Shown here: positions 1 through 8,615 of the stretch, one piece after another
Position numbering within the stretch: the first letter of the stretch is position 1
Layout of the letters: each line of letters starts with the position of its first letter
From: Peptococcaceae bacterium
GTDB taxonomy: Bacteria; Bacillota; Dehalobacteriia; UBA4068; JAAVYR01
Length of the DNA: 51,661 nt
Reading direction: 5' to 3'
NCBI GenBank assembly: GCA_022791255.1
Contig: JAAVYR010000009.1
Location: 1-51,661 of the forward strand
The notes under the pieces: generated by a model
Told to the model about the DNA's origin: nothing
Databases searched by the model: none
The model's input: only the letters and a program-made list of their open reading frames with translations
Translations under genes and position numbers: made by a program

Positions 1-1
1 A

Positions 2-181
2 ACGAAAAGTGCACTAGAAAGCGAGCTGGGCACAAAAGGTAAGAGTAGTTCCATCAAAGCTACAGCACTTGCCGGGGTTGGTTCCGGGGCAGGTTATACA
101 GAAAGCTCTAATGGTTCCTTTACCATCCAAAAGGTTCCGGATGGTGCCACGATGTACTTGGGTCTTACTAAGTACTTCTGA
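2..181 (+). CDS. 3' end of a truncated gene, unknown product
   Basis: Frame 2 is open from the window edge to a TGA at 179-181 and gives 59 residues rich in Ser, Gly, Thr and Ala, ending in ATMYLGLTKYF. The alternating hydrophobic pattern and terminal Phe resemble the last beta strand of an outer-membrane barrel or an Ig-like surface protein, but the fragment is too short to assign. The coding call rests on the duplicated gene end at 329-395, which keeps the same frame and stop (ATLYLSDTEYL). The longer start-to-stop frame at 69-302 in another frame is not supported. Confidence 0.5.
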   Translation, partial: TKSALESELGTKGKSSSIKATALAGVGSGAGYTESSNGSFTIQKVPDGATMYLGLTKYF

Positions 182-395
182 CAGTGAGAGGGGAATTGGC
201 AGGAGTAGGATAAAATGCTTTCGTAATCTGTGGCATCATCCTGTCATGCTGAGGAGCAAAGTAACGAAGCCTCTTAAAGATCCTTCGCTTTGCTCAGGAT
301 GACAGATAATGCCACGCTGTGCGAATACTGCCACGTTGTACCTGAGCGATACTGAGTACCTCTGACAGTTAGGTATGTAATTGGCAGGAGTAGGA
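145..395 (+). repeat. direct repeat of a gene 3' end (copies 145-210 and 329-395)
   Basis: The last 12 or so codons plus about 30 bases downstream of the partial gene (145-210) recur at 329-395. Both copies contain TGCCACG(A/T)TGTAC, a stop codon at the same place and GGCAGGAGTAGGA. The second copy codes for ATLYLSDTEYL and then TGA. A dispersed inverted-repeat element sits between them. It looks like the relic of a tandem paralogue deleted down to its tail, or a local duplication. Confidence 0.6.
240..305. repeat. dispersed inverted-repeat element, copy A
   Basis: CTGTCATGCTGAGGAGCAAAG and its imperfect complement CTTTGCTCAGGATGACAG face each other across about 25 bases. A second copy of the same design lies at 7406-7470. 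This family of TGTCAT(T/C)CTGAG...CTCAGGATGACA hairpins is common between genes in many bacteria and has no transposase of its own (MITE-like or REP-like). Confidence 0.6.
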
Positions 396-418
396 AGAAA
401 TTCTTCTATAAATTTTTC

Positions 419-448
419 TTGACAGAAAGCATGTGAAAATACTATAAT
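419..448 (+). promoter_or_regulatory. sigma-A type promoter of the T-box leader
   Basis: TTGACA at 419-424 and TATAAT at 443-448 are both perfect consensus hexamers with an 18-base spacer. Transcription would start near 455, at the beginning of the T-box leader. Confidence 0.8.
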
Positions 449-454
449 GCAGAT

Positions 455-747
455 AAACCAAAGAGAAAGTGTAAGTAGGTAAAGCAGGTACCTTACAGAG
501 AGTCGCCGTTGGTGGGAGTGCGGCAGGGAGCGTTTTGCTGAATGGGCTTTTGAGGGTAAACCGAACCTAATGGTGTCAAGATAGCATTAGTAAGTAGGTG
601 CACCGGAGAGGGACTCCGTTATCAAAGCCGGCGTATGTTAGTACGCGCAGAGGTGGACGCAAAAAGTTTTGCGTCAAGCCGGGTGGTACCGCAGAAGTGT
701 TTGATCGCTTTTGTCCCAGCATATTGTGGGGCAAAGGCGTTTTTTTA
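455..747 (+). promoter_or_regulatory. T-box riboswitch, tryptophan specific
   Basis: The leader has the conserved T-box sequence GGGTGGTACCGCAG at 681-694. A terminator follows: CGCTTTTGTCCC (706-717) pairs with GGGGCAAAGGCG (728-739), followed by seven T. The specifier loop reads CTGAA-TGG-GCTTTTGAG, which puts the tryptophan codon TGG (543-545) in the specifier position just before the conserved CTTTTGAG segment. Uncharged tRNA-Trp should favour the antiterminator and switch on the downstream trpB. The downstream enzyme fits the specifier, which supports both calls. Confidence 0.9.
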
Positions 748-805
748 TATTCTTTTCTCTGTTTTTGCCCTTTCGCAAAAATCAAATATAAAGGAGAGAT
801 GACAC

Positions 806-2179
806 ATGGCAGAAAAGAAAATCCCTTACAAAATCTATCTTACAGAAGAGGAAATGCCAAAGCAGTGGTATAACCTGCGGGCAGACATGCCGACAAAACC
901 TGCTCCTCTTTTAAACCCTGGTACTTTGGAACCAATGACTGCTCAAGAGTTAGAGGGTGTATTCTGTAAAGAGTTGGTCAAGCAGGAACTGGATAATGAT
1001 ACGCCCTACTTTGATATTCCTACAGAAATCCGCGATTTCTATAAGATGTACCGTCCGGCACCCTTAGTACGGGCTTATTGTCTAGAAGAAAAATTGGGCA
1101 CGCCGGCAAAGATTTATTATAAATTTGAAGGCAATAATACCTCTGGCTCTCATAAGCTAAACTCTGCTATTGCCCAGGCTTATTATGCTAAGGCTCAAGG
1201 TTTGAAAGGGGTAACGACAGAGACTGGTGCTGGTCAATGGGGAACGGCCCTTTCTATGGCTTGTGGTTACTTAGGCTTGGACTGCAAAGTCTTTATGGTG
1301 AAATGCTCCTATGAACAAAAGCCTTTTCGCCGAGAAGTAATGCGGGTCCATGGCGCGTCAGTGGTGCCGTCTCCTTCTGAAAGCACAGAAGTAGGCCGGA
1401 AGATTTTAGCTCAGTTCCCGGGGACCACCGGTTCTCTAGGCTGTGCTATTAGTGAAGCGGTAGAAGTAGCAGTAAATACGCCGGGTTATCGTTATGTATT
1501 AGGCAGTGTGCTCAATCAAGTATTGTTACATCAGTCTATTATTGGTTTAGAGGCGAAATTGGCTTTGGATAAATATGATGTGAAGCCAGATATTATCATT
1601 GGTTGTGCCGGCGGCGGTAGTAATTTGGGCGGTCTTATCGCACCATTTATGGGGGAAAAGTTACGAGGAGAAGCGGATTATCGTTTCATCGCGGTAGAAC
1701 CGGCTTCTTGTCCTTCCTTTACCCGTGGTGCATATCGCTATGATTTTTGTGATACAGGGATGGTTTGTCCGCTGGCAAAAATGTATACCTTGGGCAGCGG
1801 TTTTATGCCTTCTGCTGACCATGCTGGCGGTCTTCGTTTCCATGGTATGAGCAGCACTTTAAGTCAGCTTTATGCAGATGGCTACATGGAAGCAGTGTCT
1901 GTCCGTCAGACAGATGTGTTCCAGGCAGCAGAAGAATTTGCGCGGGTAGAGGGTATCCTGCCTGCACCTGAGTCTAGCCATGCCATCCTTGTCGCTATGA
2001 ACGAAGCGAAGAAATGCAGGGAAACCGGGGAAGAAAAAACTATTCTCTTTGGACTGACCGGCACGGGGTACTTTGATTTGTTTGCTTATGAAAAGTTCCA
2101 TGATGGCGAAATGACTAATTATATTCCAACTGATGCAGAAATCGCTGCAGCGCTGGCAAAACTGCCCAAGGTGGAATAG
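806..2179 (+). CDS. trpB: tryptophan synthase beta chain, TrpB2 type
   Basis: This is a PLP enzyme of 457 residues that condenses indole with L-serine to make tryptophan. The PLP lysine is K117 in GSHKLN, and the phosphate-binding loop is CAGGGSNLGG near residue 270. Length and sequence (long N-terminal extension, KMYRPAPLVRA, EGNNTSGSHK) match the TrpB2 subfamily rather than the shorter TrpB1 that pairs with TrpA. No trpA or other trp gene is near, so salvage of free indole is the likely role. A good RBS (AAGGAG, 791-796) precedes the ATG. Expression is controlled by the Trp T-box directly upstream. The gene is monocistronic, because the next transcript has its own promoter. Confidence 0.93.
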   Translation: MAEKKIPYKIYLTEEEMPKQWYNLRADMPTKPAPLLNPGTLEPMTAQELEGVFCKELVKQELDNDTPYFDIPTEIRDFYKMYRPAPLVRAYCLEEKLGTPAKIYYKFEGNNTSGSHKLNSAIAQAYYAKAQGLKGVTTETGAGQWGTALSMACGYLGLDCKVFMVKCSYEQKPFRREVMRVHGASVVPSPSESTEVGRKILAQFPGTTGSLGCAISEAVEVAVNTPGYRYVLGSVLNQVLLHQSIIGLEAKLALDKYDVKPDIIIGCAGGGSNLGGLIAPFMGEKLRGEADYRFIAVEPASCPSFTRGAYRYDFCDTGMVCPLAKMYTLGSGFMPSADHAGGLRFHGMSSTLSQLYADGYMEAVSVRQTDVFQAAEEFARVEGILPAPESSHAILVAMNEAKKCRETGEEKTILFGLTGTGYFDLFAYEKFHDGEMTNYIPTDAEIAAALAKLPKVE

Positions 2180-2200
2180 AATAGTCGATGTATTCACAGG

Positions 2201-2230
2201 TAGACAGGGACTCTGGCTCTATGGTAAAAT
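2201..2230 (+). promoter_or_regulatory. probable promoter of the cobalamin riboswitch transcript
   Basis: TAGACA at 2201-2206 and TAAAAT at 2225-2230 are separated by 18 bases. TGG immediately before the -10 element gives an extended -10. This places the RNA start just ahead of the riboswitch and separates the SLH gene from trpB. Confidence 0.5.
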
Positions 2231-2239
2231 AAGGAAAGC

Positions 2240-2500
2240 CAAATAGTACCATGACTCGGGGTCTGTCATATCTTTCTATATGGGTCTATGCAGGCAGATG
2301 TCGGGATGAGGGAATTCGGTGAGAACCCGAAGCAATACCCGTTGCCGTATGTGCAGGAGTTTGCAGTTCATGGCGTGAGCCGGTCATTGAGGGGCCTACC
2401 CTTGAGAAGGCGGAACTGTAAGCGCTGGGGCATTTGGTCCTAAAACTGCACGAGCCGGAAGACCTATGGTGCTGATATGTGCTGGTTTTGGCGTACCCAA
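2240..2500 (+). promoter_or_regulatory. cobalamin riboswitch (AdoCbl/B12 class)
   Basis: The segment GGGAATTCGGTGAGAACCCG (2310-2329), followed by AAGCAATACCCGTTGCCGTA, matches the conserved core GGGAA..GGTG-AAA-CC..GC..CCCG-ACTGT of B12 riboswitches. GAGCCGGAAGACCTATGGT (2452-2470) matches the B12 box (GCCAGGAGACCTGCC). The intervening arms are of normal length. A separate intrinsic terminator follows at 2531-2579, so the switch probably acts on transcription: bound corrinoid would stop expression of the downstream surface protein. Confidence 0.85.
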
Positions 2501-2530
2501 AATCAGAGAAAAATGTGTTCTGCGGAAAAG

Positions 2531-2579
2531 ACGGCCGTAGCAGTGTTGTGATGCACTGCTGCAGCCGTTTTTATTTTTT
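2531..2579 (+). terminator. riboswitch expression-platform terminator
   Basis: ACGGCCGTAGCAGTG pairs with CACTGCTGCAGCCGT around a short loop and is followed by TTTTTATTTTTT. It lies between the cobalamin aptamer and the SLH gene, as expected for the regulated terminator. Confidence 0.85.
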
Positions 2580-2629
2580 GCTGAAACACACCTATTTGCG
2601 GGAAGACAAAAGAGGAGGAGCGTTATTTT

Positions 2630-5600
2630 ATGAGGAAACGAGGAACAAAGAAGTTTTGGTTGCTAAGTCTTGTTATTTTACTGCTTTGCTTGTGGACAAG
2701 CGTTTCTTTGGCAGCGGATGGCATGATGGCGGGAGAGGGAACGATAGATAGCCCTTATCTTATTGCGGACAGCGCAGATTTGAAAGCCTTCCGGGATATG
2801 GTGAATAGTGGTGCGCGCACACTTTGTGGCAAGCTCACGGCAGATATTGACTTAAATGGTGAGGAGTGGATACCCATCGGCGGCAATGATGGCTATGCTA
2901 CTTCTTACTATAGCGGTTGTTTTGATGGGGATGGACACGCCATTACAAACTTGCAAATCCATGCAGACTACAACTTTGCTGGCTTTTTTAGCTATGTAAA
3001 AGATGGGGCTGTTATTTCTCGCTTGCAGATAAAAGAAGCAGTGATTACTTCCGGTAAAAATAATGTAGGTGGGATTGTCGGTACCATCATTGATGGTACT
3101 ATCGAAAACTGCTCTTTTGACGGGGCGGTAACCAACACCAAAGCTTCTGGTGGCTATGCAGGGGGCATTGCAGGCTATATGGGCAGCACCAAGACGACCA
3201 AGCCTATCATTACTGGCTGTGTGAATTTTGGTGATATTAGGGCGCCTTATGCCGGTGGCGTTACGGGCTATGCGAAGTTTGCAGAAATCATGGACTGCTG
3301 TAATCATGGTGTGATATCAGGGGATACCCGTGTCGGTGGTGTTGCCGGGCAAACGATGAATGGTACTGCGGTAAAAAATTGTTATAACGACGGAGAAATC
3401 AAAGGTGCTTCTGCTGCAGGTATCATTGGCTTTAATGGTTCCTCTATGGAAAACTGTTATTGGATGCGGCCAGAGGCAGGTATGGGCGGCGGTACAGGCG
3501 CTGCAATGAGCTGTGAGAAGGTAACGGACACAACAGGCCTTGCAGAGAAATTAGGCGCTGCTTTTATTACAGATAAAAATGGTAGTGTTTTATTGACCTG
3601 GCAAACTGCCGGTACGCCGGAACCTGTAAAACCAAGCATTACCATTCTTTCTTCCCAGGGGAATACGCTCTGGGTGGAAAAAGGCGGCAGCAACAAGAAT
3701 GATACTACCTTAAAAGTTACCTATAAAGGAATGGGTGACGAGACGCCTGTTGTTACCTGGTCTATTGATAATGGGGAAATTGTTAAGGGGCAATTAGCAG
3801 AAAATAAGCAAGATTACATTCTTATGGCGAAAAAAGGCGGTGTAGCAACCATAACGGCTACGGTGGAATATGGGGGCGAAACCTATACTGCTGATTATCA
3901 GGTGACGGTCATTCCTCATTTTACTACTGCAGAGATTAAAAATATTGCTGTAGATTATCCTAGTAATATTGCCGTGGGACAAACGATAACTGCTGTACTA
4001 AACACCACTGACGGCATTTTTGACCCGGTAGATTATGCAGGGCCTCACCTTACCTATCAATGGTATAGCTATGAACTACTGTCTAATCAGGCAACATTGC
4101 TTACTGATGCGACAGATGTGGCTTATACCATTGCAGAGGATTTTCCTGTTGGTGGGAAAATCGGCGTCTCTATTTATTGCAATGGGCAGGAAGTTCACTC
4201 TTATCAGGATGGGCAAAAAACTGTCCAGTCCATAGATTATGGTAAGCTTTATCCTGTTGCCTATCTGATAGATTTGCCTACAGATATCCGGGAAGATATC
4301 CAGCTAGCGTTGCCGTCTTTCATGACGAAGGATGGTATCACTGCTCAAATAGAGTGGAGCGGCTTTGATGAGACGATTGCTGCTGATGGCAGTGTAACTC
4401 GTCCTCAGACAGGGAAAAGAGAAGTCACACTAACAGGTAAATTCACCTATCAAGGCGCTTACTTAAATAGATATTTTAAGATGACCGTGTGGTCTGATGA
4501 GGCGGCAGAGGCAGACGCCAATGATAAACAGAACATATTAAAAGAGGCTATTGCTTCTTTGGGCAGCGCTTATACGATTTATCCTGTCTATGGCAAGGAT
4601 ACCAATGTAACTGATATTTTAACAGAGGCTCTTGTTGCAAAAGGCTATGATGATATTGCAGTTTCTGTAAAAGCAGTGCAAGAAGTCTATGGCGGTGCAG
4701 GTATTGCCAATGATGGGAAAATTACCTATTTCTATGCGGACCCAAACCATTTGCCAGCTATCAAACATGGCAGTTACCGGGTAACCTTTACCCTGGAAAA
4801 AGATGGCGTAACGCTGGATGATACAGATGTCCCCGTCATTATCTATTGGGATAGAGATTTGGTAAAGGCTGTTATGACCAGTGAAATCCTGGATAAGGTG
4901 GTTTTAGATGAAAAAAATCCGCTGCGTGGCAATCTGTCTTTACCAAAAGTGATAGATGAGAAACGCTGGGTGCAGATTTCTTGGCAGTCCTCTGATGACC
5001 GTGTTCTTTCTATCAGCAGCGCAAATCAAACAACGGCAGATACCCTCTTTGCTCCATATATAGGGGTAGTAAAACCAGGACAAGAACAGCAAGTTGTAAC
5101 CTTGACGGCTGCTTTTACCTTCCAATTGACCAATGATATCATCGGCAGGGAAGAACCAATGGTTCTCTATAAAACTTTTGATATCAATGTGGCACCCTTA
5201 GATGGCGAGCAGGTTGCGGTTATCCAAAAGGAACTGCTGGCAAAACTAGACCAAGGCTTTGCTGCCAAAGGCCTGCGGGATGGCGTAACAGGAAAGCAAT
5301 TGCTAGCAGAGGAAAACGGTATCTATCAAGTAGCTAATGATATCTTGCTGCCGACTACCAGAGATTTTGGGGTAGATGGGAAGTATTATCCCATTACCAT
5401 TACCAGTGCTAACGAAGCTGTCGCCAAAACACCAGATGTGGCTAATGCTGCTCGGGTAGCGATTTATCGTCCTGGCGTGGGAGAAGCAGACGAGACTGTA
5501 GTCATTACCGTAACGATACAGGATAGGGATACCAGCGTGACTGCTTCCCGTTCCTTTACCGTCTCTGCGGCAGCCCTTACCGGCCAAGAGGTGGAAAAAG

Positions 5601-7354
5601 AGCTGGCTCTGATGGACCAGGTAAAAGCTGCTTACTTTGACGGACTGAAAGGGAATAATGCAGCTCGTGATGATGTGCGTACGGATTTGACCCCATTCCA
5701 AGAAGTGTATGCAGATGCCAGTGGAAATCTGGTCTGGGTGCGGAACCATGCAGACCGGGTGGGCTATGGTATCGTACCTACGCCTATTCAAGGCTGGGAA
5801 GATTTAGAGCTGTGGCGGCTATTTAAATCCAGCAATCCTAATGTGATTAGCCATGAAACGCTGGAGGTTACCCGTCAGCCAGAGGCAAAAGGGGTAACAG
5901 TGACCAGTTATCTTTCCAGTGAAACACTGGGACGGTATGGGGAATTATATCAAAAAGACCCTGTGCGCTATGGTGAGTATGCAGATTTAGCAGAACTTTA
6001 CTATCAGGAGGTTTCTACAGATGTATTGCCACCTGCAGCAAGAGCCGGGAAAAAGGCTTCTTTGAGAACGCTTGTAAATGAGGAAATAGATACTCTGGCT
6101 ATGCTGAATGGTGTGAAACCTATGGTGGTGCGGGGGACAAAAAATCCTGACAGCACTGTACCTGTGGTAGAAACCATCCAAGTATCCTTCTCTCTTTGTG
6201 GTTTGGATGGCGAAACATGGATAGCCGATACCAATCTGGAAAATCTGGATGAAGCCGCTACCGTATATGATGTATTTACCAGAATGCTAAGCGACAATGG
6301 TTATACGGCTACGCGGCAAAAGGGGACTTATATCGTCTCCATCAGCGGAAATAAGGGAAGCCTTACGGAAAAAGAGTACGGCGACCGGTCCGGCTGGATG
6401 TATCGGGTCAATGGAAAAATCCCTGATGTCTATATGGGGGCTCATCCGCTCCATGATGGCGATGTGATACAGGTATTCTATACGAGAGATGCCAAAAAGG
6501 ACGACCCAAACTGGACTTGGAGCATGGGTAGCGGTAGTATATCCTCTAATGGCGGTGCTGCTGATAACAAAGGAGATGCAGTTTTAGTGGAAAAAGACCA
6601 AGCAAACGATGGTTATATCATTACCTTGCCCCAGGATAGTCAAACGGTGCAAAAGGTTGTCTTGCCACAGGGAAAGACGGGGCAGTTAGTGGTAAAAATT
6701 GCTGCTGACGGCAGCCAGGAAGTGATTAAAAAAGCTGTTGTATCAGACGGCAAGGCAAGATTTTTCTTGAGGGATGACGCTCTTATCAAATTAGTGGATT
6801 ATCAACATGGTTTCCAGGATGTGACAGATGCTGCCTGGTATGCGGAGGCTGTAAACTTTGTCAGTGGACGGAAGATTTTCTCTGGGGTAGAAGATAACCG
6901 TTTTGCGCCTGAGGATACATTGAGCCGAGGCATGTTTGTTACTGCTCTTTATCGTCTGGAAGAGCCAGAAATTCAAACCCTAGATTTGCCTTTTGCTGAT
7001 GTGCCTGCCGGTGCTTGGTATGAAAAGGCAGCGGTTTGGGCTCATCTTGTTGGTATTGCCGGCGGAGATGGAGACGGTACTTTCCGTCCAGATGATGCTG
7101 TTACCAGAGAAGATCTGGCAGTTATGTTATATCGTTATGGCAGGATGTTAAATCTATCTACCAGCGGCAGGGACAGCCTGACTTCTTTTACTGATAGCGG
7201 TGATGTATCCCACTGGGCAAGAGATGCTGTGGCCTGGGCGGTAGATAGCGATATCCTTCATGGGGATGATGGTCTGCTTATGCCCAAAGAAACTGCGACT
7301 CGTGCAGAAGCAGCTATCATGCTGGAGCGGTTCGTTATCTTTATGATGAAATAA
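2630..7354 (+). CDS. SLH-anchored surface protein with GLUG, Ig-like and DUF4430 domains
   Basis: This is a secreted protein of 1574 residues. It has a signal peptide (residues 1-29, ending SVSLAA), GLUG-type repeats (about 107-270, e.g. NVGGIVGTIIDGTIENCSF), several Ig-like segments (about 340-1000), a DUF4430 domain at about 1178-1287 with the hallmark SGWMYRVNG and DGDVIQVFY, and three SLH repeats at about 1394-1574 (FQDVTDAAWYAEAVNF). DUF4430 is related to the C-terminal domain of transcobalamin and intrinsic factor. The cobalamin riboswitch directly upstream makes corrinoid capture at the cell wall the best inference for its role. AGGAGG sits 9 bases before the ATG. No transporter gene follows, so it must hand over to a system encoded elsewhere. 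Confidence 0.85.
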   Translation: MRKRGTKKFWLLSLVILLLCLWTSVSLAADGMMAGEGTIDSPYLIADSADLKAFRDMVNSGARTLCGKLTADIDLNGEEWIPIGGNDGYATSYYSGCFDGDGHAITNLQIHADYNFAGFFSYVKDGAVISRLQIKEAVITSGKNNVGGIVGTIIDGTIENCSFDGAVTNTKASGGYAGGIAGYMGSTKTTKPIITGCVNFGDIRAPYAGGVTGYAKFAEIMDCCNHGVISGDTRVGGVAGQTMNGTAVKNCYNDGEIKGASAAGIIGFNGSSMENCYWMRPEAGMGGGTGAAMSCEKVTDTTGLAEKLGAAFITDKNGSVLLTWQTAGTPEPVKPSITILSSQGNTLWVEKGGSNKNDTTLKVTYKGMGDETPVVTWSIDNGEIVKGQLAENKQDYILMAKKGGVATITATVEYGGETYTADYQVTVIPHFTTAEIKNIAVDYPSNIAVGQTITAVLNTTDGIFDPVDYAGPHLTYQWYSYELLSNQATLLTDATDVAYTIAEDFPVGGKIGVSIYCNGQEVHSYQDGQKTVQSIDYGKLYPVAYLIDLPTDIREDIQLALPSFMTKDGITAQIEWSGFDETIAADGSVTRPQTGKREVTLTGKFTYQGAYLNRYFKMTVWSDEAAEADANDKQNILKEAIASLGSAYTIYPVYGKDTNVTDILTEALVAKGYDDIAVSVKAVQEVYGGAGIANDGKITYFYADPNHLPAIKHGSYRVTFTLEKDGVTLDDTDVPVIIYWDRDLVKAVMTSEILDKVVLDEKNPLRGNLSLPKVIDEKRWVQISWQSSDDRVLSISSANQTTADTLFAPYIGVVKPGQEQQVVTLTAAFTFQLTNDIIGREEPMVLYKTFDINVAPLDGEQVAVIQKELLAKLDQGFAAKGLRDGVTGKQLLAEENGIYQVANDILLPTTRDFGVDGKYYPITITSANEAVAKTPDVANAARVAIYRPGVGEADETVVITVTIQDRDTSVTASRSFTVSAAALTGQEVEKELALMDQVKAAYFDGLKGNNAARDDVRTDLTPFQEVYADASGNLVWVRNHADRVGYGIVPTPIQGWEDLELWRLFKSSNPNVISHETLEVTRQPEAKGVTVTSYLSSETLGRYGELYQKDPVRYGEYADLAELYYQEVSTDVLPPAARAGKKASLRTLVNEEIDTLAMLNGVKPMVVRGTKNPDSTVPVVETIQVSFSLCGLDGETWIADTNLENLDEAATVYDVFTRMLSDNGYTATRQKGTYIVSISGNKGSLTEKEYGDRSGWMYRVNGKIPDVYMGAHPLHDGDVIQVFYTRDAKKDDPNWTWSMGSGSISSNGGAADNKGDAVLVEKDQANDGYIITLPQDSQTVQKVVLPQGKTGQLVVKIAADGSQEVIKKAVVSDGKARFFLRDDALIKLVDYQHGFQDVTDAAWYAEAVNFVSGRKIFSGVEDNRFAPEDTLSRGMFVTALYRLEEPEIQTLDLPFADVPAGAWYEKAAVWAHLVGIAGGDGDGTFRPDDAVTREDLAVMLYRYGRMLNLSTSGRDSLTSFTDSGDVSHWARDAVAWAVDSDILHGDDGLLMPKETATRAEAAIMLERFVIFMMK

Positions 7355-7405
7355 CATCAATCAATATGAAATAATACCCTGGTTTCTTCTATAGCTATAT
7401 CTGAT

Positions 7406-7470
7406 TGTCATTCTGAGAAATGTAATGATGAAACATTTTTTAAGATCCTTCACTGCGTTCAGGATGACAG
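7406..7470. repeat. dispersed inverted-repeat element, copy B
   Basis: TGTCATTCTGAG (7406-7417) and TTCAGGATGACA (7459-7470) form the outer arms, with AAGATCCTTC shared with copy A at 240-305. It sits between two same-strand genes and may serve as a weak 3' hairpin for the SLH gene, which has no other clear terminator. Confidence 0.55.
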
Positions 7471-7591
7471 GGCATTCTGGATGATAGAAAGGTAGGCTAA
7501 AATAGAAGTTATTCAGGGTATTTTTATGGGAAAAAGTAGGGGGTTGTGGTAAAATAAAATCATAAAGTGAGGGAATAGGAGGATATATTTT

Positions 7592-8506
7592 ATGAAGTGT
7601 AAAGAAATCCAATGTAAGTCAGCCTGTCATAAAATCAATTCTCCTTACTTGCCTTTTCATTGGGATTTGAATATTTATCGGGGTTGTAGTCATGGTTGCA
7701 AATATTGCTACGCCCTTTATTCTCATAAATATTTACAAGAATATCAGTGTGATAGCTATTTCCAAGATATTGTGGTAAAAATCAACATTGTAGAGCAACT
7801 GGAGCGTCAGCTGCAAAAGGCTAGTTGGAAGCAGGAAGCCATCAATATCGGTGGCGTGACTGACAGCTATCAGCCCATTGAAAGAGAATATCAGCTCATG
7901 CCAGAAGTATTGAAACTGTTGATAAAATATAAAACTCCCTGTATTATCTCCACCAAGTCAGATTTGATTTTACGAGATTATGATTTAATTGTCAGACTTG
8001 CCCAGGTGGCAGATGTGAATATTGCTGCTACCATCACCTGCTTTGATGAGACGCTGCAAAAGAAAATCGAGCCTGGGGCTGCTTCTACTAAGCGTCGCTT
8101 AGAGGTATTAAAGGCCTTTGCTGCGGAGCCGTCAAAGCAAATCGTCACAGGATTACATATGATGCCTATCATTCCATATCTGACTGATCATCGGGAGAAC
8201 TTAGAGCCTTTGTATCAGGCTGCAAAGGAGATAGGGGTTTCTTATGTATTGCCGGGACTTTTGAATTTAAAAGGGCCTACGAAAGTTTATTTCTTTGATT
8301 TTATCAGACAGTCCTTTCCTCATATTTATCAGCAGCTTTTTCAGCTTTATGGAGATAAGGAACGGTGGAGAGCTTATCGACAATCTATATATAGTATGGT
8401 CCATGAGTTAGACGCCAAATACAAAATGAGGTATACAGGACAAAGAATGCTGCAGCGAAAAGAGAAAAAAACAGAAACTCAGTATGAGCAGATTTCATTA
8501 TTTTAA
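7592..8506 (+). CDS. radical SAM protein, SPL family
   Basis: This protein has 304 residues. The cluster motif GCSHGCKYCYA (C32, C36, C39; CxxxCxxC) would bind the 4Fe-4S cluster and S-adenosylmethionine. IYRGCSHGC and NIGGVTDSYQPIE are typical of the family annotated as spore photoproduct lyase-related or Rv2578c-like, whose substrate is unknown in most members. It is shorter than genuine SplB and lacks an obvious SplB C-terminal part, so DNA photolesion repair should not be assumed. GGAGG at 7576-7580 supports the start. It appears to be a single-gene unit. Confidence 0.85.
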   Translation: MKCKEIQCKSACHKINSPYLPFHWDLNIYRGCSHGCKYCYALYSHKYLQEYQCDSYFQDIVVKINIVEQLERQLQKASWKQEAINIGGVTDSYQPIEREYQLMPEVLKLLIKYKTPCIISTKSDLILRDYDLIVRLAQVADVNIAATITCFDETLQKKIEPGAASTKRRLEVLKAFAAEPSKQIVTGLHMMPIIPYLTDHRENLEPLYQAAKEIGVSYVLPGLLNLKGPTKVYFFDFIRQSFPHIYQQLFQLYGDKERWRAYRQSIYSMVHELDAKYKMRYTGQRMLQRKEKKTETQYEQISLF

Positions 8507-8615
8507 TTTTTGAACATCATATTTGGCAAAGAAATCATGTTTTTTTTATGTTTTTCTGATACTTTTTGGGCTTTTTTTCTCTTTGGCCAGCATAAAGGGA
8601 ATACTTAAAAATTTT

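Noticed and set aside
69-302. Open frame of 77 codons on the plus strand at the left edge
   Set aside because: It crosses the hairpin repeat, lacks an RBS and conflicts with the better supported frame-2 gene tail ending at 181.
576-873. Open frames on both strands between 576 and 873
   Set aside because: They overlap the T-box aptamer and terminator, which explain this sequence; no RBS or family match.
2479-2751. Plus-strand frame of 90 codons
   Set aside because: It runs through the cobalamin riboswitch terminator and the start of the SLH gene in another frame.
7592-8506. Bona fide spore photoproduct lyase (SplB)
   Set aside because: The radical SAM motif spacing fits only the broad SPL-related family; SplB-specific C-terminal features are not recognisable.
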